DNA of 64,000 bases from Phlyctochytrium arcticum (Eukaryota > Chytridiomycota > Chytridiomycetes > Chytridiales > Chytridiaceae): positions 1,178,001 to 1,242,000 of the forward strand of contig JAHLKI010000002.1 of NCBI GenBank assembly GCA_025602905.1, written 5' to 3'. The position numbers were made by a program, and so were the translations under genes. The notes beneath the pieces are model-generated. The model worked only from the letters and a program-made list of their open reading frames with translations. It did no database searches and was not told the origin of the DNA. Positions 12,189 through 20,962 of this stretch are shown piece by piece. Within the stretch, counting starts at the first letter, position 1. Every line of letters begins with the position of its first letter.

Positions 12189-13304
12189 ATGCACCGGGCC
12201 TTTCATGGATTGCGCCCGTTTCTCGGCGTCGGTCCGAGTACTGCAGGGGACAGCGTTAGCAAGGTGGGTTGTCGGGTTGCGTTACCGTCGAGTTGCCGAC
12301 TGACCTGACTGACGCTTCATACCAGGCAACAACCCTCATAAACGGACTCAACAACTCTACGGATGAACTTACCGACAATTTTGGAGGCCCTTACGATGCC
12401 CGGAGGTCGCTGCGGGCACCACCTACCCCTTTGCGACCATTGACCGCCCCTTTCCATTCCCGGCACGCCCAGGACTTTTCGCTACTCAACCAGCACATTA
12501 CTCACTTACCGCCACCACAGTGCAAGCCGCCTACCCCCATCTCTACCCTTTTGGCCTTTAAGCAGCAGCATACAAGAGATTCCCTGCAGGTGCCGTCGGA
12601 TTATCTGAGCCAGGTCTTGCTCCCTGATATTGCGGAACCACCGCCGCCGATTCTATCCGTACCGCCCCCGGCGGTTCAGCCTTTGCCTCAAGATCGTGCG
12701 GCTTTAACCACTTCGGAAAAACCGCAGCAGCGGGTGGTAGCGCATCGCACTCGAAACTACGTGCAAAAAGCATGTGTGCATTGCAAGTCTTCTCATGTGG
12801 CGTGCGACTCGGCGCGCCCCTGCCAGGTATGTGTTCTCTTTCAGTTGTGGTACGTCAACATTTGCAGTCTAAGTTCCTCTACTCGTGCAGAGGTGTATAC
12901 GGCTAGGAAAAGGAGATTCGTGTATTGATGCTGCACGAAAGCGTCGCGGGCGACCGAATGTATCATCACGAAAACGCGGAATCGATGAGATGAGCTCAGA
13001 TGGCTCCCCCAACCTTGATTCGACTACTTCTGCTGCTACTTTCGACGAAATAGACAGAGACATCAAACGGATACGGACTATGGGAATGGGTCCGCTCTAC
13101 GATCCCATGCAGTCGGCCGCATATCACATGGCACAAGACGATCAAAATGCCCTTTCCGAAGTTCTAGCAGCCGAAATTGGAACGCAGCTTTACAAGTTGC
13201 AAGCAGATATACAGAGCGGAAATGATACACTGTCAATGGAGGCGATAGAGGCGATTGGCGCGCTTTCCATGCTTTTGCCCGAAACGAACGGGCATTTCAT
13301 GTAG
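12189..13304 (+). CDS. Zn2Cys6 transcription factor, Ert1/Rds2-like
   Basis: DNA-binding regulator of the Gal4-type zinc-cluster family. Three exons fit: 12189-12263 (25 codons from ATG, MHRAFHGLRPFLGVG), 12326-12827, and 12891-13304, with GT-AG introns that keep the frame. The zinc cluster spans the second splice site: ACVHCKSSHVACDSARPCQ then RCIRLGKGDSCID, with CX2CX6CX3CX2CX6C spacing, followed by the basic tail RKRRGRP. The segment ACxHCKxxHxACD...RPC plus KRGRP is typical of Ert1/Rds2/Cat8-like regulators of gluconeogenesis and non-fermentable carbon use. A proline-rich low-complexity region precedes the cluster. The usual PAS-like domain of Ert1 is not evident; the C-terminus is short (~110 residues). 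Family sure, subfamily probable, regulon inferred. Confidence 0.78.
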
Positions 13305-13532
13305 TACTTCCAATCATACAATAACATAATTTAATATGATCTCAGCAACGTCCATCTTTATATACATTTCCAATCTATCTCTCTTTCACAGCTACCGTAT
13401 CACTGATACCCCCACTGACATTGATGATTGATCACACACGTTGTGGAAACCCTAACCCAACAGGTCAAGGGCGGAGAGCAGGTCGCTTTGCTGGCAAGTT
13501 CCAACTGTGACCAGATCCGTACCATACCAGGA

Positions 13533-15698
13533 ATGATTACGAGCGACGAGGTGAACTATCTGGTTTTCCGATATCTTTCCGAGTCTGGTATGTTTGTGCG
13601 TAGTGTTTTGGCGTTCTAGCGAGACCAAACAGTTTCTTTCTTACTCCCAATCGCCAGGGTTTGCCCACACAAGTTTCGCCTTTCAACATGAAAGCGCCAT
13701 ATACAAACGGCAAATTCGGGGATCACAGGTTCGACCCGGGGCTCTGATAAATCTTCTACAGAAAGGATTGCAGTATGCCGAGATCGAACATCACGTTAAC
13801 GAGGTATGTGCCTTCCTTTGCCGCATTAATGATAGTATCTAAATCAGGCTCTCAAAAGGACGGGACTGAAAAGTCCTGTCAGGTTCCATTCACGTTGCTG
13901 GAACAACATGAATGCACTATTGAAGAAGGCGACGATGCGCGACCCACCAAAAGAGCTAAGCGGGAAGACTTGGCCTCGGGAAAAAAAGACAGGCGAGAAG
14001 AGAAGAAGCAGAGAGTTGACCGTGAGAAACGCGTTATTCGCGATGCCAGTGGTATGCGACTATCGGTCGTCACGTCCAATTATATTCAATGTTTCTCACT
14101 CAGAACCATTCTAGAAGATCAAACCACCGTACCTGCCTCTCTAAAGAATCCCCTCCTAAAACTGCCAACCACCTCAACCGTATGTTTCAGGTGACTGGCC
14201 TTGTAACTCTACGTCATGACCAGATGGGTTAGGTTGTTCGTTGCGCCTGGAATCCAACAGTATCGTCGATGATTGCCGCTGGGTAAGTGCATCCCGAATA
14301 TTGACTTTTGCCTTCTAAGGTTGATCACAATTTACCAGCAACAAAGATGGTGGCATTGTCGTATGGAATGTTCCGTCGGACGTCTTTCCTCCACGCACTC
14401 GAATAGACCCAGTTCTTTTTCCGACGGAAGTGTCCCCAACAGGGCACGTTGGGGTAACCGCTCTGGCGTGGGGGGTATGAAGCAGTCTCCCTTCGCTGTC
14501 CTTACACAATCACTCATGTTGATACAGCCAAATGGAGATTTGCTGGCAATTGGCACAGTAGATGGAAAGATTTCTGTTTGGGGAAAAGTGGGTATGCAAC
14601 AATTGTGTGCCCTTCACTTAAAAAATGTTCTTAATTTTGCCAATAGGAGACTTGAAATTCAGAGAAAAACAACACGATGGGGCTATCATCACCTTATGTT
14701 GGAATCCGAATGGCAATTTGCTCGTCAGTGGCAGTGTGGATAAGACTAGCGTTATATGGGACGTGGCGAGCGGCCAAGCTCGACAGCGCTTTGAGTTTCA
14801 TGAAGGTACCTCTCTCTTCAAGATATCCGCCCCGCATTCCTCTTTGATCACACTGTTGTATAGGCGCGGTGCTGTCAGCTGACTGGATGGATGACGTGAC
14901 ATTTGCAACATCGTCCTCCGACTGTCATGTGTATGTTTGTCGATTAGGGGATATTGAGCCTTTGCGACAGTACACACATAAGGTACGGTATGTGAGCAGA
15001 AACAGCCGTGCACGCATTGCTTATTTAATTTTAATAGCGCGATGTCAATAAAGTAGTCTGGGATCCCAAACGACATTGGCTTGCATCCTGCTCCGACGAT
15101 GGAACCGCTCAAATATGGACGATAGCATCCCCCGATCCATATTGGATCGCCGGGCAGCACGAGAAGGAAATTGTGACGTGCCAGTGGTGGCCTTCCGAAG
15201 ACCGGTCGATCTTAGCAACGTTGGTGTCAAATGCATGTATTGTCGCCAGTCAAACCGGTCTCTAAGTTTACTCTAGGGCCAGCTTCGACCGGACGGTGCG
15301 CCTGTGGGATGTTGCCAAGAAGGAGGGTTTGCATGTATTTCGTGGACACTTGGCGGAAGTCTTGAGTTTGGACTTCAGTAGCGATGCCAGTTTGCTGGCT
15401 AGTGCATCCAGTGATGGCCAAGTATTTCTGTGGAACATGAAAGTCAGTTTCAATCATAAATGCCTAGATGGTTATAGAGTAGTTAACCCATACGTCATAA
15501 CGCATTATACAGGATTACTCACTAGAAAGACAACATCAGGGTGAGAAAGGTGAAAACATGGACGTACAGGCGCGGTTCTGCTTTGATGGTGACCGTTTAG
15601 CGTTGACTTGCGGGATCAAGGCGGTAAGCAACTGAGCTATAGCAATCAAGCATGACCATAATTGTGACATGCCACACTCCTAGGTTACTATTTTGTAG
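13533..15698 (+). CDS. LisH-WD40 repeat protein, TBL1/TBL1XR1/SIF2-like
   Basis: Corepressor scaffold; the family sits in SMRT/NCoR complexes in animals and in Set3C (Sif2) in yeast. The N-terminus (ATG 13533) reads MITSDEVNYLVFRYLSES, spliced to GFAHTSFAFQHESAIYKRQI, the LisH domain, and then ALINLLQKGLQYAEIEHHVNE, all close to TBL1. A basic, Lys/Arg-rich linker follows (13930-14060). The remainder is a WD40 propeller in many exons: LCWNPNGNLLVSGSVDKTSVIWDV near 14700, LSADWMDDVTFATSSSDCHVYVC near 14880, TASFDRTVRLWDVAK-type repeat near 15300, and SDASLLASASSDGQVFLWNM near 15390. The last intron leaves a tiny final coding exon (15684-15698, VTIL then TAG). Introns are numerous and 50-70 nt. 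Confidence 0.85.
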
Positions 15699-16435
15699 AA
15701 ACCTTCAGTGTTGTAAACACTTCTGTCTACCTTTTGCCATTGATTTGATGACATTTGCGTTTTTTTGTATTCCAATATGGCGTTTGTCCACATATATATG
15801 GGTGATAATGATGGTCATGATTTTTTGTCCCAAACACATTCATAATGAATCAGGCATGTGTGACAACAGTCCGCTTTGACAGTTTTGACAGTTTTGAGCA
15901 GGGGATGTCCGTGATAAAACTCCCGCATGAAAAAGTCCAATCCAGAAAAAAAAGTATGCAAACTTGCTAGTTCAACAAAAGACAAGGTAAATTGTTCCTG
16001 TGATTAACAGCAGCGTCAGTCGAGTGAAACTGTAGATACATGAAGAAAAACGTGTCGGAGAAGCTCGAAAGTGGCCTACAACAGTAAATACAAGCAACAC
16101 ACACAACAGCAATTCTGTTGATTGGACGATCCACCGAACAGTTCTCTATGGCAGAGACCAACAGCACTTCCTTCAAATCGGTTGTTTCTGATTCAGGTTT
16201 CAATAAGGATGAACATCATCCTCACAGGCGGCAACTATATCCAACCTCAGTCTCAGCCAAATCCAACCCTTGGCATGTGACCTGTGTAATTTGGCCGAAT
16301 AAGGTCAACTTTTTAGCACAGCCACTGATCTCCGCTCATGTCCGACTATGATATGATAGACACGCACGTAGCATTCCAAACCCCAGCCTAGTACATTACC
16401 ATCTCTCCAAACGTTCACTACAAATACGGTCAGCA
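15699..16435. other. Intergenic, AT-rich, no supported gene
   Basis: No coding signal I trust. A short frame (16118-16351) could be an upstream exon of the FAR1-like gene that starts at 16436, but it has no motif. The segment AAGCTCGAAAGTGGC near 16060 recurs near 61516 at the far end of the window. Confidence 0.35.
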
Positions 16436-17181
16436 ATGCTACCACTGTTTCAGGAGGCACTGCAACAAATGCAGAGCATGCTTCAGGAAACACTGCAAAC
16501 AGGCATACAGGCGTTGGAAGGAAGACTACTCAGCAGCATAGACGACCGTCTGGGATCAATCGAAAATAGATTGCAGGCCGGATTCGAGGAGCTCAGGGCC
16601 ACTTCTGGCCTTCGGCCTCCTGTTCCAGGCGACGAAGTTGAGGGTGACAATGTGATCCGTGCTCTGGATCTGAACAAATCTGTCAGTCCTGAACCAAGTC
16701 TTGAAGACCAAGATCGTGTTGTCCTTCAAGCCCAAGCAGACGATACTGACAATGCCACTGAGATCATGGTAGTCGGACAGGAGAGCATACCTAAAATCGC
16801 TGTTGCGCGCGATGCGGGCGCGGATAGTAAGTATAAATATACAGAAGGCAATGATCAACCATCTTACAATCACCTCTTTAATTTGCAGGTTGGACGCCGC
16901 CGTTGCCTCCTAGCGGGCCGTTCGCAACGTACCATGATGCTGAAAGAGCGACAAATCTTTTTGCTTTAGAAAACGGGTTCGCTCTTGGTGTTTCCAAGAC
17001 CGTGAAACATCCAGTCTTGGGCGAGCGCACCGAGGTATGGCGCATATGTGCGTGTGGGGGGGAGTATAAGCCCAAGGATGAAGGCATTCCCTTGTGTGAC
17101 AGTGCGCTGCCGAAGGCAGCATTCTTGTCAAGAATGCTGCCTTCGGCAGCGCACTGTCACAGGGCATTCCTGGCCTATTAG
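16436..17181 (+). pseudogene. Coiled-coil/FAR1-like DNA-binding gene, truncated
   Basis: Two exons are visible. Exon 1 (ATG 16436 to ~16826) encodes a Gln/Leu-rich coiled coil (MLPLFQEALQQMQSMLQETL, then SIDDRLGSIENRLQAGFEEL) and an acidic linker. A 62-nt intron (GTAAGT near 16827, TTTGCAG near 16888) joins it to exon 2, which reads WTPPLPPSGPFATYHDAERA, NLFALENGFALGVSKT, then EVWRICACGGEYKPKDEG. The pattern F/Y-x-E-A...GFAL-V...C-x-x-GG-YK is that of FAR1/MULE-type zinc-binding domains. The second half of the domain is missing because the frame runs into the hairpin at 17095. It is therefore probably the 5' part of a transposon-derived or FAR1-like gene cut by an insertion. Function is inferred from the partial domain only. 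Confidence 0.5.
17095..17161. repeat. Near-perfect 67-bp hairpin (33-bp arms, 1-nt centre)
   Basis: The arms (17095-17127 and 17129-17161) are exact reverse complements around a single T at 17128; the arm core is CTGCCGAAGGCAGCATTCTT. The 8-mer GGCATTCC stands on both sides (17083-17090 and 17163-17170), as a target duplication would, although 4 nt and 1 nt separate it from the arms. It may be a foldback MITE or the fold at the end of a larger element. It interrupts the FAR1-like gene. Confidence 0.7.
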
Positions 17182-17221
17182 GTACTTACATTCCTAGCAA
17201 GAATTGGGGGGTATCATTAGT

Positions 17222-17760
17222 GAAGAATGCCGTGCGCCCTGGTTCTTGGTACATTTCTAGCCCGATATCTACCGTGGGAACATTCCTGCAAGAATCTGTT
17301 GTCAATCATTGAAGAATGCCGCGTGCCCCTCCTTCGTTACATTCTTGCATCATCTTGCCCTCAATCAGTGAAGAATGCCGCGTGCCCCATTCTTGCAACA
17401 TACTATGTCCGGATTCACTTCCCCGACATCCATCACTGTAACCAACCCGTTGACTTCCCGGACATCCATCACTGTAACCAACCCGTTGGCTGGACCTGGT
17501 TTCTTTGGTTTCTTTCTCGCTTCCTTTGGTTTCTTTTTTGTTATCGATAAACTCACTCCCCCAAACAGCAGCTCACAATGTTTCTACAGTACTACTGTGA
17601 GCAACCCGTCTTCCACAACAAATGCCGCAAAGCAACCCGTTGGCTGGACCTGGTTTCTTTGGTTTCTTTGGTTTCTTTCTTTGGTTTCTTTGGTTTCTTT
17701 TTTGTTATTGATAACAACTCCACTCCCAACCGCCGTCCCAGCAACATCACCCCCACATAG
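17222..17760 (+). repeat. Tandem and interspersed short repeats
   Basis: Three copies of GAAGAATGCCG followed by CGTGCCC or a variant start at 17222, 17311 and 17370. A 33-bp unit (GACATCCATCACTGTAACC...) is duplicated at about 17427 and 17460. A module made of GCTGGACCTGGTTTC, several TTTGGTTTC repeats and a TTATCGATAA or TTATTGATAA site occurs twice (about 17490-17555 and 17640-17720). The stretch is a stack of local duplications with no coding signal. Confidence 0.6.
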
Positions 17761-17795
17761 TTGCAGTCACGTGACCTGAAAGTTGTTATCGATAA
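17541..17795. promoter_or_regulatory. TTATCGATAA palindrome cluster, left group
   Basis: Perfect TTATCGATAA at 17541-17550 and 17786-17795, each followed by ACTC, and a variant TTATTGATAA at 17705-17714. The same extended site, GTTATCGATAAACTC, recurs at 27790. Restriction of these sites to the 17.5-27.8 kb block suggests one DNA-binding protein or replication/recombination factor specific to that element. No known operator is claimed. Confidence 0.5.
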
Positions 17796-17987
17796 ACTCC
17801 CTCCTCACATTTCACCAAGTGAGCGTTGTCAACAAGCAACTGAAGTCTTGCTACCACTTCTCACTGTAAACCACCCGTCTACTACAATCGACGCCCCAAA
17901 GCAACCCTCCTACAACGCTGCAAAGCAACGCCGGGAGGCCTATTCTGTCCACGGGCCGGGAGGCTACCTAAGTTACATCTCCAAGTT

Positions 17988-18110
17988 GCATCCAAAAAGT
18001 TGCATCCAAAAAGTTACATCCAAAAAGTTGCATCTCAAAAAGTATCCGAGTGCTAACCAGAGGGGGGTTACTATAATCGTAAACCTGGGCTGGTTAGCAG
18101 ACGGATACCT
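17988..18110. repeat. 14-bp tandem repeat followed by imperfect hairpin
   Basis: About four tandem copies of a GTTGCATCCAAAAA unit (17988-18045) are followed by an inverted repeat with GTATCCGAGTGCTAACCAG and CTGGTTAGCAGACGGATAC arms (about 18041-18110), which pair with two mismatches around a ~32-nt loop. No coding potential. Confidence 0.55.
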
Positions 18111-18212
18111 TTGGTTGAATCTCTTTACAAGCAACTCGTACGCATCCCGGCCTTCCTCGTCGTCTCTACTTTGTAGCAATTGAGACTGTCTTCGAGACTC
18201 AAAGCTCCCGTC

Positions 18213-18356
18213 GTGTACATTGTACATTTGTACATTTGAAAAAACGTTTAGTCATTCAAAAAGCACCCAATATTTGAGTTCAGCTCTCAACTCGAAAATC
18301 GTGTCCTTTCTTTTCTTGAATTCTACTTTTTGATGTACTTGATGTACAAATGTACA
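18213..18356. repeat. TGTACA-rich inverted-repeat module, copy 1
   Basis: The left arm contains GTGTACATTGTACATTTG and the right arm GATGTACAAATGTACAAA; together they form an inverted repeat around an AT-rich core with AATATTTGAGTTCAGCTCTC. The same module with the same core occurs at 27873-28019 in the same orientation. Homology continues for roughly another 100 bp to the right in both copies. Both copies lie just upstream of small genes, so they may be promoters, replication origins or terminal repeats of one element. Confidence 0.7.
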
Positions 18357-18502
18357 AAAATAACAGAATACAGCCAAAGACACTACATACAGTTGCAACC
18401 ACCCCCAATTTCCGGTGTACATTTAAAATACGTTATGTGTTGTTGCTACTGGCAAACGCGCACTTTAAAATACTGGATAGTTATCTGGAAACCAGATGCA
18501 CA

Positions 18503-18853
18503 ATGGCCACAGAACAACGCAAACACGTCCAGCTTCTAGGCAATGACGTCTTCAATGCAACGACGGCTGTTAGCGACGCTGCGTCCCTTGCAAAGGTATG
18601 TGAATGGATTCATAATGGCGACGGTCATCGTTATGCAGTGGTTTTCGTGAACGACCAGAACAAGGATCTGTTCCGACACTTGAGTTCCATTTGCTCCGGC
18701 TTTCAATTACCGAAGTTTAAGAAGGAGAGGCGCTCATTTTTGACGCCAAAAAGTGGCTATATCTGTATAGGTAGAGGTGAGATGTCTCTGTCTATCCGTG
18801 GGCATAGCTCGTATGAACGCTTGGAGATTCAAATTTCCGCGATTCCAGGCTAA
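18503..18853 (+). CDS. Small orphan protein (116 aa)
   Basis: Unrecognised. The ATG at 18503 (MATEQRKHVQLLGNDVFNAT) follows the TGTACA module by ~150 bp. The product is soluble, mixed alpha/beta by appearance, and has a segment RYAVVFVNDQNKDLFRHL. There are no Cys clusters, membrane segments or signal peptide. An upstream in-frame extension to 18350 is possible but begins in repeat-like DNA. It is the first of several small genes in the 18-30 kb block. Confidence 0.45.
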   Translation: MATEQRKHVQLLGNDVFNATTAVSDAASLAKVCEWIHNGDGHRYAVVFVNDQNKDLFRHLSSICSGFQLPKFKKERRSFLTPKSGYICIGRGEMSLSIRGHSSYERLEIQISAIPG

Positions 18854-18983
18854 GCCACTTGGCAAGCGCTCGTCTCTAACACGTTCACAAAGAAAGCAAC
18901 ATGGCAGAAACATCAAGGCATCAACATCAACTTGCGTATGAGTGTTTAAAGAATATCTTCTGTTCCTAGTAACATACAACGCA

Positions 18984-19433
18984 ATGCCACCACACAACGC
19001 CACAGACTTAGAAACCGGGTGGTCTCAGTGGTCCGACTCGGACTCAGACGCACAGACCGGGTGGTCTGACTCAGACGCAAGTGATGCAAGTGATGCAAGT
19101 GATGCAACTACTTTAGCCTACTGGAGGACCGAGGCAATTGTAGATACCTTTCTTTCACTACTAGTTGAAGACGCGGAGCTCTTGAATGACTTCTGCCATT
19201 TCTACTTAAAGGTATGCGTTGAGGGAGAATTAGGAGAGGAACATAGTCCTGCTTGTCGGAGCAAGTTGAGACAAATTTTAGATCAGTATGATCACGGTCA
19301 TTTCCCGTTGAGCAAAGAGTTAGAGGATCTTGTCCGGTACAGCCGACAGCAGTCGAACTGTTTGTATGACGGGACGATAGATGCTCTCAACATGTTCGCC
19401 ACTTCGCAAGAACGTTTCAGTCGGTATCAGTAG
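18984..19433 (+). CDS. Small acidic orphan with Ser-Asp repeats (149 aa)
   Basis: Unrecognised. ATG 18984 (MPPHNATDLETGWSQWSDSD) opens onto a short tandem repeat: two TGWS units, then SDASDASDASDA. A predicted helical domain follows (WRTEAIVDTFLSLLVEDAEL, then SKLRQILDQYDHGHFPL). The acidic repeat is visible in DNA as GTGATGCAA units near 19081. Its 3' end overlaps the convergent gene at 19417-19683 by 17 nt, which suggests a compact, virus- or plasmid-like layout. Confidence 0.45.
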   Translation: MPPHNATDLETGWSQWSDSDSDAQTGWSDSDASDASDASDATTLAYWRTEAIVDTFLSLLVEDAELLNDFCHFYLKVCVEGELGEEHSPACRSKLRQILDQYDHGHFPLSKELEDLVRYSRQQSNCLYDGTIDALNMFATSQERFSRYQ

Positions 19434-19683
19434 CTGAAACTGTTATTCTTTTCTTCTTTGCTCGCTTCACTCTTAAGCTGCCCTTGTATTTTTCCTTCAG
19501 CAAATCAAGTTTCACCTCGTTTTCTAACCAGGCCAGTATGGCCTCTGGCGCCAATGATTGCGCTTTGAGATCATTTATGAACTCTTGCTTCTTGTCGAGT
19601 GAGGTCAACGCTTTGAACAACTCAACTATTCGTATTTTTGTCGCCTCCTCTGGATCCTGGTAGTCAAGGTCACGCAAGTGCAT
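19417..19683 (-). CDS. Small helical protein with basic C-terminus (88 aa)
   Basis: Unrecognised. The ATG is at 19683 (MHLRDLDYQDPEEATKIRIV). The sequence is nearly all predicted helix (VELFKALTSLDKKQEFINDL) with a strongly basic C-terminal patch (KRAKKKR). It lies convergent with the acidic orphan and divergent from the receiver-domain gene, whose ATG is only 73 bp away, so these two probably share a promoter. Confidence 0.4.
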   Translation of the reverse strand: MHLRDLDYQDPEEATKIRIVELFKALTSLDKKQEFINDLKAQSLAPEAILAWLENEVKLDLLKEKYKGSLRVKRAKKKRITVSATDTD

Positions 19684-19756
19684 AATATTGATTCTTTCTA
19701 GTGTTTATATGACAGTAATAACTACATACAAGAGTTGATCCTTTCAACGCATCACT

Positions 19757-20143
19757 ATGTGTCAAACCGTGCTCATAGCTGACGACAATGAGCTCAGTCT
19801 TAAGATCGTTGCCCGTTTGTTCAAGTCTTTAGGTTGGTGCACTATTTTAACCCGATCTGCAAACTTGATCTTTCCCATATTGGTCGACAATTTTGCCAAT
19901 GTAACGCTATTACTGACTGACTATTCTCTAAGTGAGCGGGTTACCGCGCTGACCATTATTGAAGGGGTCAGACAATGGGAGCGAGAATCGCAGTTGGACA
20001 AGAGTCTGCCACTCATTGTCTTCTCAGCCCACCGTGATGTAAAGACGAAGGTACTAGCAGCAGGGGCCGACATGTTCTTTGACAAACCATTGTCCTTGCA
20101 AAATGTCAACAAGATCGTCGCGATTTACGGTTCAGTCACGTGA
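19757..20143 (+). CDS. Stand-alone response-regulator receiver domain protein
   Basis: A 128-residue protein made of one CheY-like receiver domain. Key residues are in place: the acidic pair D9-D10 (TVLIADDNELS), the phosphoacceptor D55 (LLLTDYSL), the switch Ser S90 (LIVFSAH) and the conserved K110 (FFDKPL). It has no output domain, kinase or membrane segment. In fungi, receivers normally occur in Skn7, Ssk1 or hybrid histidine kinases, which are much larger. A single-domain receiver without introns, among orphans and beside a tyrosine recombinase, looks like captured cargo. It could tap or titrate the host phosphorelay. The fold assignment is firm; the role is inference. Confidence 0.8.
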   Translation: MCQTVLIADDNELSLKIVARLFKSLGWCTILTRSANLIFPILVDNFANVTLLLTDYSLSERVTALTIIEGVRQWERESQLDKSLPLIVFSAHRDVKTKVLAAGADMFFDKPLSLQNVNKIVAIYGSVT

Positions 20144-20251
20144 CCAGGCAAAGCCTGGAATTCGGGCACGGTTTGGCTTTGCAACATCACCAACATCAGT
20201 TTACAACAGACAAGACAAGACAAGATAGTTTGGAGTTTGTATTGGGTATCA

Positions 20252-20569
20252 TTAAATATATATATTTACACGTTGTTTGCCCGTCCCGTCAGCCGCCTCA
20301 TGTGTTTGGGGTCTGGTTGGATAAACCTTTCCCAGCCGCCCACCAGCTTCATTCTTCGGGAGTTGATAGAATCCATATATGATTCTAGGATCATATGTTT
20401 CATCTCTACTGGCAGCTACGGAAGGGTTGGGAAGGGCGTGAGCGGGAGTTACTTCAGGAAGTTCTGAGTCAAATACCTTCTGGAGTTCATTGCTGAGTGT
20501 TTTCAGCTGTTGATTGTCGTCGGCAGGTAGGGCGTAAGAAGACAGAGTTTTGAGTGAGGACGACATCAT
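20252..20569 (-). CDS. Small orphan protein (105 aa)
   Basis: Unrecognised. ATG 20569 (MMSSSLKTLSSYALPADDNQ). It is Ser/Pro-rich with a helix near residues 20-35 and no motif I know. It is divergent from the tyrosine recombinase gene, with a 393-bp shared upstream region that carries two TTATCGATAA palindromes. The reading frame closes in AT-rich DNA at 20252. Confidence 0.35.
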   Translation of the reverse strand: MMSSSLKTLSSYALPADDNQQLKTLSNELQKVFDSELPEVTPAHALPNPSVAASRDETYDPRIIYGFYQLPKNEAGGRLGKVYPTRPQTHEAADGTGKQRVNIYI

Positions 20570-20632
20570 TCGACTCGGGGGAACCTGGGGAAAAACATAC
20601 CAAAAGTTTCGTTCTTATGTTTGTCTGCGACC

Positions 20633-20745
20633 TTTATCGATAAAAGTTCGGGCACGTCTAGGAAATCGAGATGACTGCGTTACGTCACGTGACTTTCCAA
20701 CTGTTTTCCCACGGCCCACGTCCTCCCAAAAGTTTATCGATAAAC
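20633..20745. promoter_or_regulatory. Two TTATCGATAA palindromes in a divergent promoter
   Basis: TTTATCGATAAA at 20633-20644 and GTTTATCGATAAAC at 20732-20745, 99 bp apart, lie between the divergent starts 20569 (-) and 20963 (+). Their placement fits operators for the recombinase gene. A TATA-like box (TATAAATA, 20823-20830) follows at a suitable distance from the ATG. Confidence 0.5.
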
Positions 20746-20962
20746 CTGTTGGGGCAAGCGAAAAAATGAAACTTAGGTATGTTGCTCGCCTTGTCTCCAT
20801 CATTACGAAGAATCGACCCGCATATAAATACCTCGCCTGTTGCCTCCTCCCTGTAAGGCATTCTGCCTGCACTCCACCTACACTGCTTCCTGCCTACATA
20901 CACATAGACGTAGCAACACCTTGCAAAATAATTCTCTACAATACCTTTCATTGTAAAGAAGA

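Noticed and set aside
17500..17720. TTTGGTTTC repeats as a CRISPR-like array or telomere tract
   Set aside because: The units are short, irregular, lack spacers and are part of a local duplication; the organism is eukaryotic.
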